Assembly (NCBI GenBank): GCA_035543335.1
Contig: DASZZH010000015.1
Span: forward strand, 1-64,000
Direction: 5' to 3'
DNA length: 64,000 nucleotides
Source of the DNA: Burkholderiales bacterium
GTDB lineage: Bacteria; Pseudomonadota; Gammaproteobacteria; Burkholderiales; JAHFRG01
Position 1 is the stretch's first letter, and each line of letters starts with the position of its first letter. Both the position numbers and the translations under genes were made by a program. Shown in pieces: positions 45,620 through 56,029 of this stretch. The notes beneath the pieces were generated by a model, which was not told the origin of the DNA, ran no database searches, and was given only the letters and a program-made list of their open reading frames with translations.

Positions 45620-47580
45620 GCTCCGTGGTGGCTGCGCTGATTGTAGTAACGCGCCAGTGCCCACAACGGGAAAAACTTGTCGTAACCGTGGTACTTCAGA
45701 TAAAACACGCGAGGGAAGCCTGGCGCCGTGAATCCCGGATCATTCCACAAGCCATTAGCCTGTTGTGTACCCAGCAGGTGTTCCGCGCCGCGCGCGACTT
45801 CCGGCGCATCCGCTTCGCCCGCCGCCATCAGCGCGAGCATCGCCAAAGCCGTCTGGAATGCGGTGCTGGAATTGCCCTGGCCGGCTTTTTCCGGACTGAA
45901 ATAAGTGTCGTTGCCTTCGCCCCAGCCGCCGTCGGGACGCTGCATGCGTTTAAGCCACTCCACCGCGCGCCGGATATACAACTGGCCCGGCGCTTCTTGA
46001 GCAAGCTCCAGCGCCGCCAGCACCGACCAGGTGCCGTAGAGGTAATTCGTGCCCCAGCGGCCGAACCAGGAACCGTTTTTTTCCTGCTCGCTCTTCAGGA
46101 ATTCGAGGCAGCGCTTCCACACCGCCTGATACTTGCCGAACGGCGCCAGCAACGCGATGCAGCGCCCGCTCACGTCGCTGGTCGGCGGATCGAGCAGCGC
46201 GCCATGATCGGCAAACGGGATTTCGTTGAGATAGTAATAAGTATTGTCGACATCGAATGCGGCAAAGCCGCCGTTCTTCGATTGCATGCCGCACACCCAT
46301 TCCGCCGCGCGCCGCAAGCTCTCGGCGTAGCGCACTCTGTCCACCCGGTGCATCGCCCAGCCCACCGCGGCGGTGTCATCGATGTCCGGATAATGACCAT
46401 TGCCAAACTGAAATGGCCAGCCGCCGCCCTGAAGCTCCGGCCTTGAATCGCGCCAGTCGCCAGGCTCATCGAGAAGCTGCCGTTCCTTGAGCCAGTCGAG
46501 CGCGCGCAAAACCTCCGGCGTGGCTTGTTCACCCTCGGCTTGATGCAGCGCTAGTACAGCAAGCGCGGTATCCCAAACCGGAGAGGAACACGGCTGGCAA
46601 TGCGCAGAGTCTTCGTTGATCACCAGTAATTTCTTGAGCGCCCTCCTGGTAGTCTGCCGGTAAGGATGGTCGGCGGGATAACCCAGCCGTGCCAGCGCTT
46701 CATGCGCGTTGACCATTGCGGGGAAAATCGCGCCCAGTCCGTCTTCGCCGTTAAGCCGTTCGATAAACCACTGCTCGGCCTTCTTCATTGCATGGCGGCG
46801 GATGAAGCCAGGAATCGCCGGCTCCAGAAACTTGCCAAAGCGCTCCAGACGCAGTAACAGCCAGTTCAGGCGCGAGCGCACTGGAAAATAATTTTTTTCC
46901 TGCTCAGGGGGGACGGTGAAAAGTTCGCGAATACCTGTCCCGCGCGGATTCCTGGCCTGCGCTTTCAGGCTGCAGAGAATCGCCAGCGGCACCATCACAG
47001 TGCGCGACCAGTAGGACACCTTGCTCAAATGGAACGGGAACCAGCGCGGCAGCAGCATGATTTCCACCGGCACTATCGGCACGCCGCGCCAGGGAATTTG
47101 CCCGAACAGGGCGAGGGCGATGCGGGTAAATACATTGCAGCGCGCCGCGCCACCATGCGCGAGGATAGCCTCGCGCGCCTTCACCATGTGCGGCGCGTCC
47201 GGGCTGTCGCCCGCGATCTTCAGCGCGTAATAGACCTTGACCGAGCAGCTGATATCGAAATCGCCGCCGTGATAAAGCACCCAGCCGCCGTGCGCGTCCT
47301 GGTTGCGGCGCAGGGACACCGCAATTTTTCTTTCGAGCTCAACGTCAATTTCATCCATGAAATGCATCATCAGGATGTATTCGGCGGGAATAGTGCAGTC
47401 GGCTTCGAGCTCGAAGCACCAGTAGCCTTTTTCGTGCTGCAGTGCGAGCAGCGCATCGCGCGCGGCGCTGATCGTTTCCCATAACGCCGCTTGGCGTGTG
47501 CCGATCAAGCGCACATTGCTGTGTTCGTGCGCTCGGGCGGGGTTGCCCGATACTGCCAGCTCTTGGTATCGTTCCGGCAT
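45616..47580 (-). CDS. shc: Squalene-hopene cyclase
   Basis: 654 aa. DIDDTAAVGWAM is the DxDD protonation motif (residues near 390-400). QW-type repeats are visible (DGGWGEGNDTYF, NGSWFGRWGTNY, GGWVLYHGG). Cyclises squalene to hopene/hopanol at the membrane. Normal length. Confidence 0.97.
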   Translation of the reverse strand: MPERYQELAVSGNPARAHEHSNVRLIGTRQAALWETISAARDALLALQHEKGYWCFELEADCTIPAEYILMMHFMDEIDVELERKIAVSLRRNQDAHGGWVLYHGGDFDISCSVKVYYALKIAGDSPDAPHMVKAREAILAHGGAARCNVFTRIALALFGQIPWRGVPIVPVEIMLLPRWFPFHLSKVSYWSRTVMVPLAILCSLKAQARNPRGTGIRELFTVPPEQEKNYFPVRSRLNWLLLRLERFGKFLEPAIPGFIRRHAMKKAEQWFIERLNGEDGLGAIFPAMVNAHEALARLGYPADHPYRQTTRRALKKLLVINEDSAHCQPCSSPVWDTALAVLALHQAEGEQATPEVLRALDWLKERQLLDEPGDWRDSRPELQGGGWPFQFGNGHYPDIDDTAAVGWAMHRVDRVRYAESLRRAAEWVCGMQSKNGGFAAFDVDNTYYYLNEIPFADHGALLDPPTSDVSGRCIALLAPFGKYQAVWKRCLEFLKSEQEKNGSWFGRWGTNYLYGTWSVLAALELAQEAPGQLYIRRAVEWLKRMQRPDGGWGEGNDTYFSPEKAGQGNSSTAFQTALAMLALMAAGEADAPEVARGAEHLLGTQQANGLWNDPGFTAPGFPRVFYLKYHGYDKFFPLWALARYYNQRSHHGA

Positions 47581-47599
47581 TCGTTATTTCTCCGAACTG

Positions 47600-48664
47600 C
47601 TATCCTGGCGCGGCTTGCAACGAGGCGGCACGCGGCAACCCAAACGCTGTCATGTTAAAAAGCCACTTCGGCATGGTGTCGCTGCCGACTGTAAGCTGTG
47701 TTGCCAAAATCGTCGCTTTCACCGCGCGCCGGGAAATCTTCACTTCGTTGCCCGACGTAAAATCGCGGTTGGCGCTGATTTTGCGCAAAGTCAGCACCGC
47801 CATGCCGAGCGCCCAGAAGCAGAACTTGCGTATGCCGGTCTCATATCTCGGGATGAGCAGCGTGTAAGCCAAAGCGTTGCGCAAATGCGCATGGGCAATG
47901 GCAATCAGTTTTTCCAGCCCGGCCGCAAAAGCGGCATCGTGGCGCTCCCTGGAAAGATTACGCAAGTCAAAACCGCTTTCACGAAACACGTCCTGCGGCA
48001 GCCAGCAGGCGCCGCGGCCGAGGTCTTCCCAGATGTCTTTCAAAATATTGGTCATCTGCAAACCCTGGCCAAACGAGGTCGACAATTCTAGCATTTTTTG
48101 GCGGTTTTTCCCGATTCCAACGGAGTAATCGCAAAACAGTTCAGTGAGCATTTCTCCCACCACACCGGCCACGTGGTAGCAGTAGCTGTCGAGCTGCGGC
48201 AGATCTTTCAAGCCATAAGGACTGGGGTTGGACTGGAACAGCGCCATGCCGTTCGCCATGATGCGCACGCAGCGCTCCATCGCCCCACGCTGGTTGTGGC
48301 TGAAACCGTGGGTGAGGCGGATGACCTGCGGCGTATTTTTGATCAGATCCTTTTCCGCTTCCTGCGTGGAACTCGAGAGCAGCGGATAAAACTCGGCGGC
48401 GAAAGTTTCAGGCGCCGCTTCACCGGCAACCACCTGGATGAACTGGTCGGAGAAATAGCGCTTTTGCCCGGCGCTCAAGGCCGGTTCGTCTTCAATGGTG
48501 TCGGCGATGCGGCACAAGAGATAGGCATTGCTCACCGCGCTGCGCAAAGCAGAGGGAAGCTGTGGGATGGTCAGCGCAAATGTGCGCGATACCCCCTGCA
48601 GGATATGCTCCTGATACGCTTCACCGCTGAGTTGTTTGCCTCGCTCCGCCTGCCCATCCGGCAT
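47600..48664 (-). CDS. Squalene synthase (farnesyl-diphosphate farnesyltransferase)
   Basis: 354 aa. GVSRTFALTIPQL, LLCRIADTIEDEP (first Asp-rich motif) and NILKDIWEDLGRG (second motif, aspartates kept), so a trans-isoprenyl head-to-head synthase. It is one gene in the position where many bacteria have hpnC-hpnD-hpnE; the sequence resembles the single-enzyme squalene synthases of methanotrophs and eukaryotes more than HpnC or HpnD. Makes squalene for Shc directly downstream. Confidence 0.88.
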   Translation of the reverse strand: MPDGQAERGKQLSGEAYQEHILQGVSRTFALTIPQLPSALRSAVSNAYLLCRIADTIEDEPALSAGQKRYFSDQFIQVVAGEAAPETFAAEFYPLLSSSTQEAEKDLIKNTPQVIRLTHGFSHNQRGAMERCVRIMANGMALFQSNPSPYGLKDLPQLDSYCYHVAGVVGEMLTELFCDYSVGIGKNRQKMLELSTSFGQGLQMTNILKDIWEDLGRGACWLPQDVFRESGFDLRNLSRERHDAAFAAGLEKLIAIAHAHLRNALAYTLLIPRYETGIRKFCFWALGMAVLTLRKISANRDFTSGNEVKISRRAVKATILATQLTVGSDTMPKWLFNMTAFGLPRAASLQAAPG

Positions 48665-48763
48665 CTTGAAAATCCCCGGTTGCCACGCCTGTTAGCGTCC
48701 GGCGCAAGGGGCACATTGTAGCTCAAATCGCCTGGAAGGGCTGCTGCACCCCATTATCTGCTG

Positions 48764-49939
48764 ATGGGCATGTTAAAATTTGCACTCGGAACCGGTCTAA
48801 GGAAACTCACCATCATCGCCCCTACCCTCATCGCTTTCGCGCTCACGCTGGCTTCACTGGCCTACCTTGCTTTTGCCCTGCTGCGCGTCATTGCTTTCGG
48901 GAAACAACGCGCAGGTCCGAGTGCATACCAGCCGCCCATCAGTTTGCTGAAGCCGGTTTGCGGGTTGGAACCCGAGCTCTACCAGAACCTGCGTACGTTT
49001 TGCGACCAGGATTATCCCGATTACCAAATCATCTTCGGCGTGCGCGATCCCAATGACCCGGCGATTGCCGTCATCAAACGCCTCATCCGGGAATTTCCGC
49101 AACGCCACGCTGCCCTGATCGTGGATGAAACCGTCACCGGCACCAATTTCAAGGTGAGCAACCTCGCCAATATGTACCGCGCGGTAGAGCATGATCTGTT
49201 GGTCATTGCCGACAGCGATATGCGAGTGGGACGCGATTATCTCGGCGCGGTTGCCGCCCCGTTCGCCGATCTGCAAGTCGGCGCCGCGACTTGTCTTTAC
49301 ATGGGCGTGCCAGTTGATGGCTTCGCTTCGCGGTTGGGCGCGATGTTCATCAACGATTGTTTCGCCCCCTCGGTTTTGGTCGCGCTTTCCTTTCAGGAGT
49401 TGCGCTACTGCTTCGGTGCGACCATGGCGGTACGGCGCCCGGCACTCGAAAAAATGGGCGGCTTTGCCGTCCTCACCGATCAACTCGCCGATGACCACAT
49501 GCTGGGCAAGCGCATAGCGGAACAAGGCCTTAAAGTCGCGTTGCCGGCCTACGTCGTTGAAAACCATGTATGGGAATCCGGCTTCAAAGCGCTGTTTCTG
49601 CACGAGCTGCGCTGGGCGCGCACCATCCGCGCCATGCAACCTGTCGGTTATGCGTTCTCCTTCATCACTTATCCGGTTGCGGTTTCGGCCCTCTTAGTCC
49701 TGATTTTTCCCATGAAAGCCGCGGGGTTAACGTTACTGGCGGTTTCGGTTATAATGCGCGCTTTACTGCACTGGTCAGTACACGCCGGTTTCCGCATACC
49801 GGGACCCACTCAGGCCTGGCTCGCGCCATTTCGGGATCTTTTGAGTTTCGTGGTTTGGGTGGTAAGCTTCTTTGGGCGGAGCGTGCAATGGCGGGAACAG
49901 AATTTTTCGGTCCGGAGGGACGGACAGTTAACGAAATAA
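48764..49939 (+). CDS. hpnI: Hopanoid glycosyltransferase HpnI
   Basis: 391 aa, ceramide-glucosyltransferase-like GT2: N-terminal membrane helix, ISLLKPVCGLEPELYQNL, IADSDMRVG (metal site), LADDHMLGKR and RWARTIRAMQP (Q/R-x-x-R-W region), C-terminal helices. Adds N-acetylglucosamine to bacteriohopanetetrol. First gene of the plus-strand half of the hopanoid locus; the start could be the second ATG. Confidence 0.92.
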   Translation: MGMLKFALGTGLRKLTIIAPTLIAFALTLASLAYLAFALLRVIAFGKQRAGPSAYQPPISLLKPVCGLEPELYQNLRTFCDQDYPDYQIIFGVRDPNDPAIAVIKRLIREFPQRHAALIVDETVTGTNFKVSNLANMYRAVEHDLLVIADSDMRVGRDYLGAVAAPFADLQVGAATCLYMGVPVDGFASRLGAMFINDCFAPSVLVALSFQELRYCFGATMAVRRPALEKMGGFAVLTDQLADDHMLGKRIAEQGLKVALPAYVVENHVWESGFKALFLHELRWARTIRAMQPVGYAFSFITYPVAVSALLVLIFPMKAAGLTLLAVSVIMRALLHWSVHAGFRIPGPTQAWLAPFRDLLSFVVWVVSFFGRSVQWREQNFSVRRDGQLTK

Positions 49940-49955
49940 AGGAGCACGCTATCTC

Positions 49956-51380
49956 ATGATGAAGACCCTGTTTTTGAACCCTCCGTCATATGAAGGGTTC
50001 GACGGCGGCGCCGGCTCACGCTATCAGGCGCGGCGGGAAATCCGCTCGTTCTGGTATCCCACCTGGCTCGCCCAGCCCGCGGCACTCGTCCCCGGCGGCA
50101 AACTGATCGACGCGCCCGCGCGCGGCCTGTCGCTCAACGACATTCTGCCGCTCGCCAACGATTATGAACTCGCCATTCTGCATACCAGCACGCCATCTTT
50201 TGAATCCGACGCCAAAGTCGCTGAAGCGCTTAAAGCCAAAAACCCCAAGCTCATGATTGGCTTCATCGGCGCGCACGTGGCCGTGCAATCCGAGCTTTCG
50301 CTTAAGCATTCGCCCGCGATTGACTTCGTCGCGCGCAACGAATTCGATTTCACTGTCCACGATGTCGCCTCCGGTCGTCCGCTTGCGGAAATCGACGGCA
50401 TCAGCCACAAGGTCAATGGCAAGGTGGTGCATAACCGCGACCGCGCCATGATCGAAAACATGGACCAGCTGCCGTGGGTCGTCGACGTCTATAAGCGTGA
50501 CCTGGTGATCGAAGATTATTTCATCGGCTATTTGCAGCACCCCTACGTTTCGCTTTACACCGGCCGCGGCTGCAAATCGCGCTGCACCTTCTGCCTGTGG
50601 CCGCAGACCATCGGTGGCCACCGTTACCGCACCAGGAGTCCGGGAAACGTGGTGGCGGAAATCGCGCACGCCAAGGAATATTTCCCGCAGGTCAAGGAGT
50701 TCTTCTTCGACGACGACACCTTCACCGACGACCTGCCGCGCGCCGAGGAGATTGCCAAAGGGCTCGGCAAGCTGGGTGTCACCTGGTCGTGCAACGCCAA
50801 GGCTAATGTGCCGTACGCTAGCCTGAAAGTAATGAAGGAAAACGGCTTGCGCTTGCTCCTGGTCGGCTTCGAGACCGGCAGCCAGCAGATCCTGCTCAAC
50901 ATCAAGAAGGGCATGCATGTCGACATGGCGCGCCGTTTCATGGCGGATTGCCACAAACTCAGCGTGGTGGTGCACGGCACTTTCATCATGGGCCTGCCCG
51001 GCGAAACGCACGCAACCATTGAAGAGACCATCCGCTTCGCCAAGGAGATCAACCCGCACACGATTCAGGTCTCGTTGGCCGCCGCCTATCCCGGAACTTA
51101 CCTGCACAAACAGGCGATGGACAACGGCTGGTTGCTGCGCGACTCCACGCACATCGTCGCGCAAGAAGGCTTCCAAGTCAGCTCGCTCAACTATCCGCAC
51201 CTTTCTCACGAAGAAATTTTCAAGGCGCTGGAAAAATTCTACAAGCGCTTCTACTTCCGCCCGAGCAAGATCGCCGAAATCACGTTTGAAATGATGCAAA
51301 GCTGGGAGATGACCAAGCGCCGGCTGCGCGAAGGCGTGGAATTCTTTCGCTTTCTTTACGGGCGGGAAGATCGGGTTTGA
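49956..51380 (+). CDS. hpnJ: Radical SAM enzyme HpnJ
   Basis: 474 aa. N-terminal B12-binding-like part (FESDAKVAEALKAKNPKLMI), then GRGCKSRCTFCLWPQ, the Cx3Cx2C cluster motif. Contracts the glucosamine ring to the cyclitol ether of bacteriohopanetetrol. Overlaps hpnK. Confidence 0.93.
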   Translation: MMKTLFLNPPSYEGFDGGAGSRYQARREIRSFWYPTWLAQPAALVPGGKLIDAPARGLSLNDILPLANDYELAILHTSTPSFESDAKVAEALKAKNPKLMIGFIGAHVAVQSELSLKHSPAIDFVARNEFDFTVHDVASGRPLAEIDGISHKVNGKVVHNRDRAMIENMDQLPWVVDVYKRDLVIEDYFIGYLQHPYVSLYTGRGCKSRCTFCLWPQTIGGHRYRTRSPGNVVAEIAHAKEYFPQVKEFFFDDDTFTDDLPRAEEIAKGLGKLGVTWSCNAKANVPYASLKVMKENGLRLLLVGFETGSQQILLNIKKGMHVDMARRFMADCHKLSVVVHGTFIMGLPGETHATIEETIRFAKEINPHTIQVSLAAAYPGTYLHKQAMDNGWLLRDSTHIVAQEGFQVSSLNYPHLSHEEIFKALEKFYKRFYFRPSKIAEITFEMMQSWEMTKRRLREGVEFFRFLYGREDRV

Positions 51381-52246
51381 AGCGGCTCATCGTCACGGCT
51401 GACGACTTCGGCGCATCCCTTCCCGTCAACGAGGCAATCGAGCAGGCACACCGCCAGGGCATTCTCACCACCGCGAGCTTGATGGTGGGTGCCGCAGCAG
51501 TCCGGGATGCGGTGGAGCGCGCCAAGCGCCTGCCCTCGCTCAAAGTCGGCTTGCATGTGGTCCTCGTCCGCGGCCGTCCGCTTTTACCTCCCGACCAGGT
51601 TCCCGACCTGGTTGACACGCAGGGGAATTTTTCCTCGCGGCTCGCCCGCGCCGGCGTGAATTTCTTCTTTCGCTCCAAGGTAAGACGCCAGCTCGAGGCG
51701 GAAATCCGCGCGCAGTATGAAGCGTTCCGCGCCACCGGCCTCGTACTAGATCACGTCAACGCCCACAACCACATGCATCTGCACCCGACGGTGCTCGGCC
51801 TCATCCTCAAAATCGGACCGGGCTACGGCGCGCACGCGGTGCGCCTGCCTAACGAGCCTTTCATTTATTCCTGGCGCGCCGCAAGAAATGCGCTCACGCT
51901 GCGTATCGCCAATTCGCTGCTGCTCAAGCCCTGGATAACCCTCATGCGCTGGCGCTTGAATAAAGCCGGGGTGGCTTGCAACGAATACCTGTTCGGAATG
52001 AGCGACTCCGGCCGGATGAACGAACAGCGCGTGCTCGGCCTCCTTGCCCATCTGCCGCACGGCGTCTCGGAAATGTACTTCCATCCGGCGCTTGAAGCCT
52101 GGGACGGCATGGACCCCGGGATGGCGCACTATGACCATCAAGCCGAGTTCCAGGCCCTGGTGAGCCCGGCGGTCGCGCGGGCCGTGCACCAGCACCAGAT
52201 AGAAAAAATCAGTTTCGGCGATCTCCCGGCCAAACCTTTTTCTTGA
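51377..52246 (+). CDS. hpnK: Hopanoid N-acetylglucosaminyl deacetylase HpnK
   Basis: 289 aa from a TTG overlapping the hpnJ stop. YdjC fold: LIVTADDFGASLPVNEAI and NAHNHMHLHPTVL metal motifs, MYFHPALE late motif. Removes the acetyl group added by HpnI, giving the substrate for HpnJ. Confidence 0.92.
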   Translation: MKRLIVTADDFGASLPVNEAIEQAHRQGILTTASLMVGAAAVRDAVERAKRLPSLKVGLHVVLVRGRPLLPPDQVPDLVDTQGNFSSRLARAGVNFFFRSKVRRQLEAEIRAQYEAFRATGLVLDHVNAHNHMHLHPTVLGLILKIGPGYGAHAVRLPNEPFIYSWRAARNALTLRIANSLLLKPWITLMRWRLNKAGVACNEYLFGMSDSGRMNEQRVLGLLAHLPHGVSEMYFHPALEAWDGMDPGMAHYDHQAEFQALVSPAVARAVHQHQIEKISFGDLPAKPFS

Positions 52247-52304
52247 ATCGCATGAATCCCGGCAAGTCACAACGCAGCTTCGCTTCCACGAACGGGGACA
52301 GCTC

Positions 52305-54929
52305 TTGCTAGACAGCTTTGGTAATCAGTATCGCCGCGTCGTGGTGCGCCTGGTGGAGTTCTCTGCCCGCAACGCCAAAGGCTTGGTGGCGATCGTCTTG
52401 CTGTTGACCGCGGTGTTTCTCTACTACACCGCAACCCACTTAAGCCTCGACACCGATCCCAACCAAATGCTCGATCCCCAGCTGCGCTTCCGCCAGCTGG
52501 AAGAGGATATGCAGAAGGCCTTCCCGCAGTTTTCCGATTTGATTGTGGTGGTGATCGAAGGCGACAGCGCCGGACATGCCGATTCAGCCTCGCAAAAACT
52601 TATCGCACGGCTGAAGCAGGAAACAAAGGCGCTCGAATCAATTTACGACCCCGAGCAAACCAGTTTCTTTTCCCAGAACGGGCTGCTTTATCTCGACAAA
52701 AAAGAATTGCTGCAGCTTTCCGACCGCCTGACCGAGGCGGCGCCATTTCTTGGCACTCTGGCGCAGGACCCCAGCTTGCGCGGCCTGTTTACCGTGCTCG
52801 GCCGGGCACTCGATGAAAATTTGAGCCCCGACTACCGCACCCGCCTCAAGAACATGCTGGACAGCATCAGCGGCATCGCCGAGGCTTTGTCCGCCGGGCG
52901 CCTGCTCAAGCAATCCTGGCGCGGCCAGTTCATCGAAGGCACAATGGCCCAAGGCAACGACCGGCGGCACTTTATTCTTATCAAACCCAAATTCGATTAC
53001 TCCTCGATGCAGCCGGGCCGAGAGGGAATTAACACCGTCCGCCGGGTCGCGCAGGAATTACAGCTCGACCCGCAACATGGAGTGCGCGTACGTCTCACCG
53101 GAGACGTTCCCATCCAGGATGAAGAGCTGGACAGTGTTGCACGCGGCGCGGGTCTGGCCAGCCTGTTCTCCACTTTGCTGGTGTGCGTGATTTTGGTCCT
53201 GGGGCTGCGCTCGACCCGATTGGTGGCCGCGATTCTGGCCACGCTGTTTGTTGGCCTGATTTGGACTGCGGCTTTTACCGCTTTTGCCATCGGCCATCTT
53301 AATTTGATTACAGTGACCTTCGCCGTGCTGTTCATCGGCCTGGGTGTCGATTTCGGCATTCAGTTCGGCATGCGTTACAAGGAAGAACTGCATCGCACCA
53401 AGGATGGCGATAAAGCGTTAAGCGAGGCCGCCTATGGCGCGGGCGGGATGTTGACGCTGGCAGCGGTCGCCGCCGCCATCAGCTTTTTCTCCTTTACCCC
53501 CACCAGTTACCGCGGGCTTGCCGAGCTTGGCGTTATTTCCGGCGTGAGCATGTTCATCGCCCTGTTTTCCAATCTCACTCTGTTGCCGGCGCTGCTCAAG
53601 CTCATGCCGGTGGACATGGAAAGCAAACTGCCCAAGAGCAGCATGCTTATCCGCTTGCGCTTTCCGGTGCGGCGCCACCGGAAAGGCATCCTCCTCGCGG
53701 CTATGCTGGCGGCAGTGGTTTCGCTGGCGCTGCTGTCACAGGTGCGCTTCGACTTCAACCCCCTCAACATGAAGGATCCGAACACCGAGTCGGTCGCCAC
53801 CTTCCTCGACATGCTGAACGACCCCAATACCACGCCCTACACCATTGATGTCCTCACCACTAACCTCAACGAGGCCAAGGAGGTCGCGGCAAAACTGGAG
53901 AAGCTCGCGGTGGTGGACAAAGCGGTGACACTCGCCAGCTTTGTGCCCGACGACCAGGACGAAAAGCTTGCGGTCATCGCTGACATGGCGCTGGTGCTGC
54001 AACCGCTGGTTACTCCGGCGCGGGTTGCCGCGCCGAGCACGCATGAAGAGTTCCAGTCCGTGGAACAGTTTCAGAAAAAATTGCAGGAAGCCGGTGGGAA
54101 AAATCCCGATTCCGCTTTTGCCGCAAGCATGAAGCGTCTGGCCAACGCTCTGGAAAAGCTTAAATCCGTCCCCGGCTGGCCGGACCAGGCGCTCCAGCAA
54201 CTGCGCGACGGCGTGGTAGGCGACTTGCCGCAGAATCTGGCGCATTTGCGCAAGCTCCTGCAACCGCAGCGCATCGAGCTCAAGGACGTGCCGCAGGATT
54301 TGCGGGAAAGATATGTCGCTGCCGACGGCCGCGCCCGGGTTGAGGTTTTTCCAAAAATCAATGTAACCGACAACAAGGAATTGCGCCGCTTTGTGTACGA
54401 GGTGCAAAAAGTCGTGCCCCAGGCCATCGGCACGCCGGTGGCGCTGGTCGAAGGTGGCGACACGGTAGTGCAGGCCTGCCTGCAAGCCACCGTGATCGCC
54501 TTGTTCGCAGCGTTAATCCTGCTGCTCCTGGTATTGCAAAGCGTCTCCGGGGCGTTTCTGGTGTTGCTGCCGCTGATCCTGGCAATGGCGATAACCGCGG
54601 CAAGTTCCGTGATTCTCGACCTGCCGCTTAACCTGGCGAACATCATTGCGCTGCCGCTGCTGCTGGGCTTAGGGATAGCCTTCGGCATTTACCTGGTGAT
54701 GCGCCAAAGAAGCGAGCTCGACGTCGAGCACCTGTTTCGCAGCAGCACGCCGCGCGCCGTGTTGTTCAGCGCGCTTACCACCGTGGTTTCGTTCGGCTCG
54801 CTGGCTTTCTCCGAACACCGCGGCATGGCCGGCATGGGTCTTTTACTCACCCTTGCCTTGTCGTTTGCGCTGCTCTGCACCCTGGTGGTTTTGCCGGCAA
54901 TCATGAGCGCCATCGAGGACAAGCGGTGA
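52305..54929 (+). CDS. hpnN: Hopanoid RND transporter HpnN
   Basis: 874 aa MMPL-type protein: two repeats, each with a large periplasmic loop and a membrane bundle (LLVCVILVLGLRSTRLVAAI; LFAALILLLLVLQSVSGAFL). Needed in Rhodopseudomonas for moving hopanoids to the outer membrane. TTG start after GGGGACAG; overlaps the next gene by 4 bp. Confidence 0.93.
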   Translation: MLDSFGNQYRRVVVRLVEFSARNAKGLVAIVLLLTAVFLYYTATHLSLDTDPNQMLDPQLRFRQLEEDMQKAFPQFSDLIVVVIEGDSAGHADSASQKLIARLKQETKALESIYDPEQTSFFSQNGLLYLDKKELLQLSDRLTEAAPFLGTLAQDPSLRGLFTVLGRALDENLSPDYRTRLKNMLDSISGIAEALSAGRLLKQSWRGQFIEGTMAQGNDRRHFILIKPKFDYSSMQPGREGINTVRRVAQELQLDPQHGVRVRLTGDVPIQDEELDSVARGAGLASLFSTLLVCVILVLGLRSTRLVAAILATLFVGLIWTAAFTAFAIGHLNLITVTFAVLFIGLGVDFGIQFGMRYKEELHRTKDGDKALSEAAYGAGGMLTLAAVAAAISFFSFTPTSYRGLAELGVISGVSMFIALFSNLTLLPALLKLMPVDMESKLPKSSMLIRLRFPVRRHRKGILLAAMLAAVVSLALLSQVRFDFNPLNMKDPNTESVATFLDMLNDPNTTPYTIDVLTTNLNEAKEVAAKLEKLAVVDKAVTLASFVPDDQDEKLAVIADMALVLQPLVTPARVAAPSTHEEFQSVEQFQKKLQEAGGKNPDSAFAASMKRLANALEKLKSVPGWPDQALQQLRDGVVGDLPQNLAHLRKLLQPQRIELKDVPQDLRERYVAADGRARVEVFPKINVTDNKELRRFVYEVQKVVPQAIGTPVALVEGGDTVVQACLQATVIALFAALILLLLVLQSVSGAFLVLLPLILAMAITAASSVILDLPLNLANIIALPLLLGLGIAFGIYLVMRQRSELDVEHLFRSSTPRAVLFSALTTVVSFGSLAFSEHRGMAGMGLLLTLALSFALLCTLVVLPAIMSAIEDKR

Positions 54930-55918
54930 AGCTCGGCATCGCCATCGCTGCGCTCGCCGGTCTGCTGGCGGCGGTTTTGCTTATCGGTTACCACGGCTTT
55001 ATCGCGGTATCCGATATTCTGCTCACCGCCGGCTGGGGACTGGTGGTGGTGAGCCTGTTTCACCTGCTGCCGGTGACGCTTTCTTCATTGGCTTGGCGCC
55101 GTTTGTTGCGCAGTACCTGGCGTCACAGCTTGCCGGTATTTTTCTGGGCGCGCTCGGTGCGCGAAGCCGTGGGCAGTCTGCTGCCGGTCATGCAAGTCGG
55201 CGGCGAGCTTGTCGGCGCGAGAATCCTCACTTTCCACGGCGCCAAAGCCGGCATCGCCGGCGCCAGCGTGGTGGTGGATCTGACGCTCGAAACCATCGCA
55301 CAATTCTTTTTCACGCTGCTCGGACTGCTGCTACTGGTATTGCTGGGCAGCTCGGAACAGACGGTGCGCTGGGCGGCAGCGGGCCTTGCCGTCGCCGCGC
55401 TGGCCCTGGCCGGCTTTGTCTTCGCCCAACGCAAGGGAATGTTCAAGCTGCTGGAAAATTTTATCGAAAAAATCGCCGACAAATGGGAATGGCTGTCGCT
55501 GGGGAAAATCGACAACCTGCACGACACCATCCAGAAACTCTACGGCGAGCGCCACACGCTGCTTATCGCCGGAGTGACGCATTTTCTGTCGTGGATCATT
55601 AGCGCAGGCGAGGTCTGGCTGGCGCTTTATTTCATGGGCAATCCCGTGAGTTTCCTGGAAGTGCTGATACTGGAAAGCTTGAGCCACGCCGTGCGCAGCG
55701 CGGCATTCGTGGTGCCGGGTGCCCTGGGAGTGCAGGAAGGCGCGTACATGCTGCTGGGCGAAGTGTTGGGCCTTTCTCCGGAAATGGGGCTGGCGCTGTC
55801 CCTGGTGAAACGGGTGCGTGATTTGCTGCTGGGCATTCCCGCGTTGCTGGGATGGCAGGCGGTGGAAAGCGGCCGCCTGTGGTTCAGGCCAAACCGCAAC
55901 AAAAGCGACGGACGTTGA
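54926..55918 (+). CDS. hpnL: HpnL, lysylphosphatidylglycerol-synthase-like membrane protein
   Basis: 330 aa, about eight membrane helices, UPF0104 type: VREAVGSLLPVMQVGGELVG and LGVQEGAYMLLG are the family motifs. Common in hopanoid loci; its role is unproven, possibly lipid flipping or transfer together with HpnN. Start overlaps hpnN (ATGA-type). Confidence 0.9.
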   Translation: MKLGIAIAALAGLLAAVLLIGYHGFIAVSDILLTAGWGLVVVSLFHLLPVTLSSLAWRRLLRSTWRHSLPVFFWARSVREAVGSLLPVMQVGGELVGARILTFHGAKAGIAGASVVVDLTLETIAQFFFTLLGLLLLVLLGSSEQTVRWAAAGLAVAALALAGFVFAQRKGMFKLLENFIEKIADKWEWLSLGKIDNLHDTIQKLYGERHTLLIAGVTHFLSWIISAGEVWLALYFMGNPVSFLEVLILESLSHAVRSAAFVVPGALGVQEGAYMLLGEVLGLSPEMGLALSLVKRVRDLLLGIPALLGWQAVESGRLWFRPNRNKSDGR

Positions 55919-56029
55919 GAGAAGTTCTCATTTCACCGGAAAATGGCGCAGCGGTATTTTGAATTGCGACCCAAGCTGGTAAAATATTCGCGTTTTGTGT
56001 GCGTTCTTGCCAGGTTCGCTTAGTCGCGC

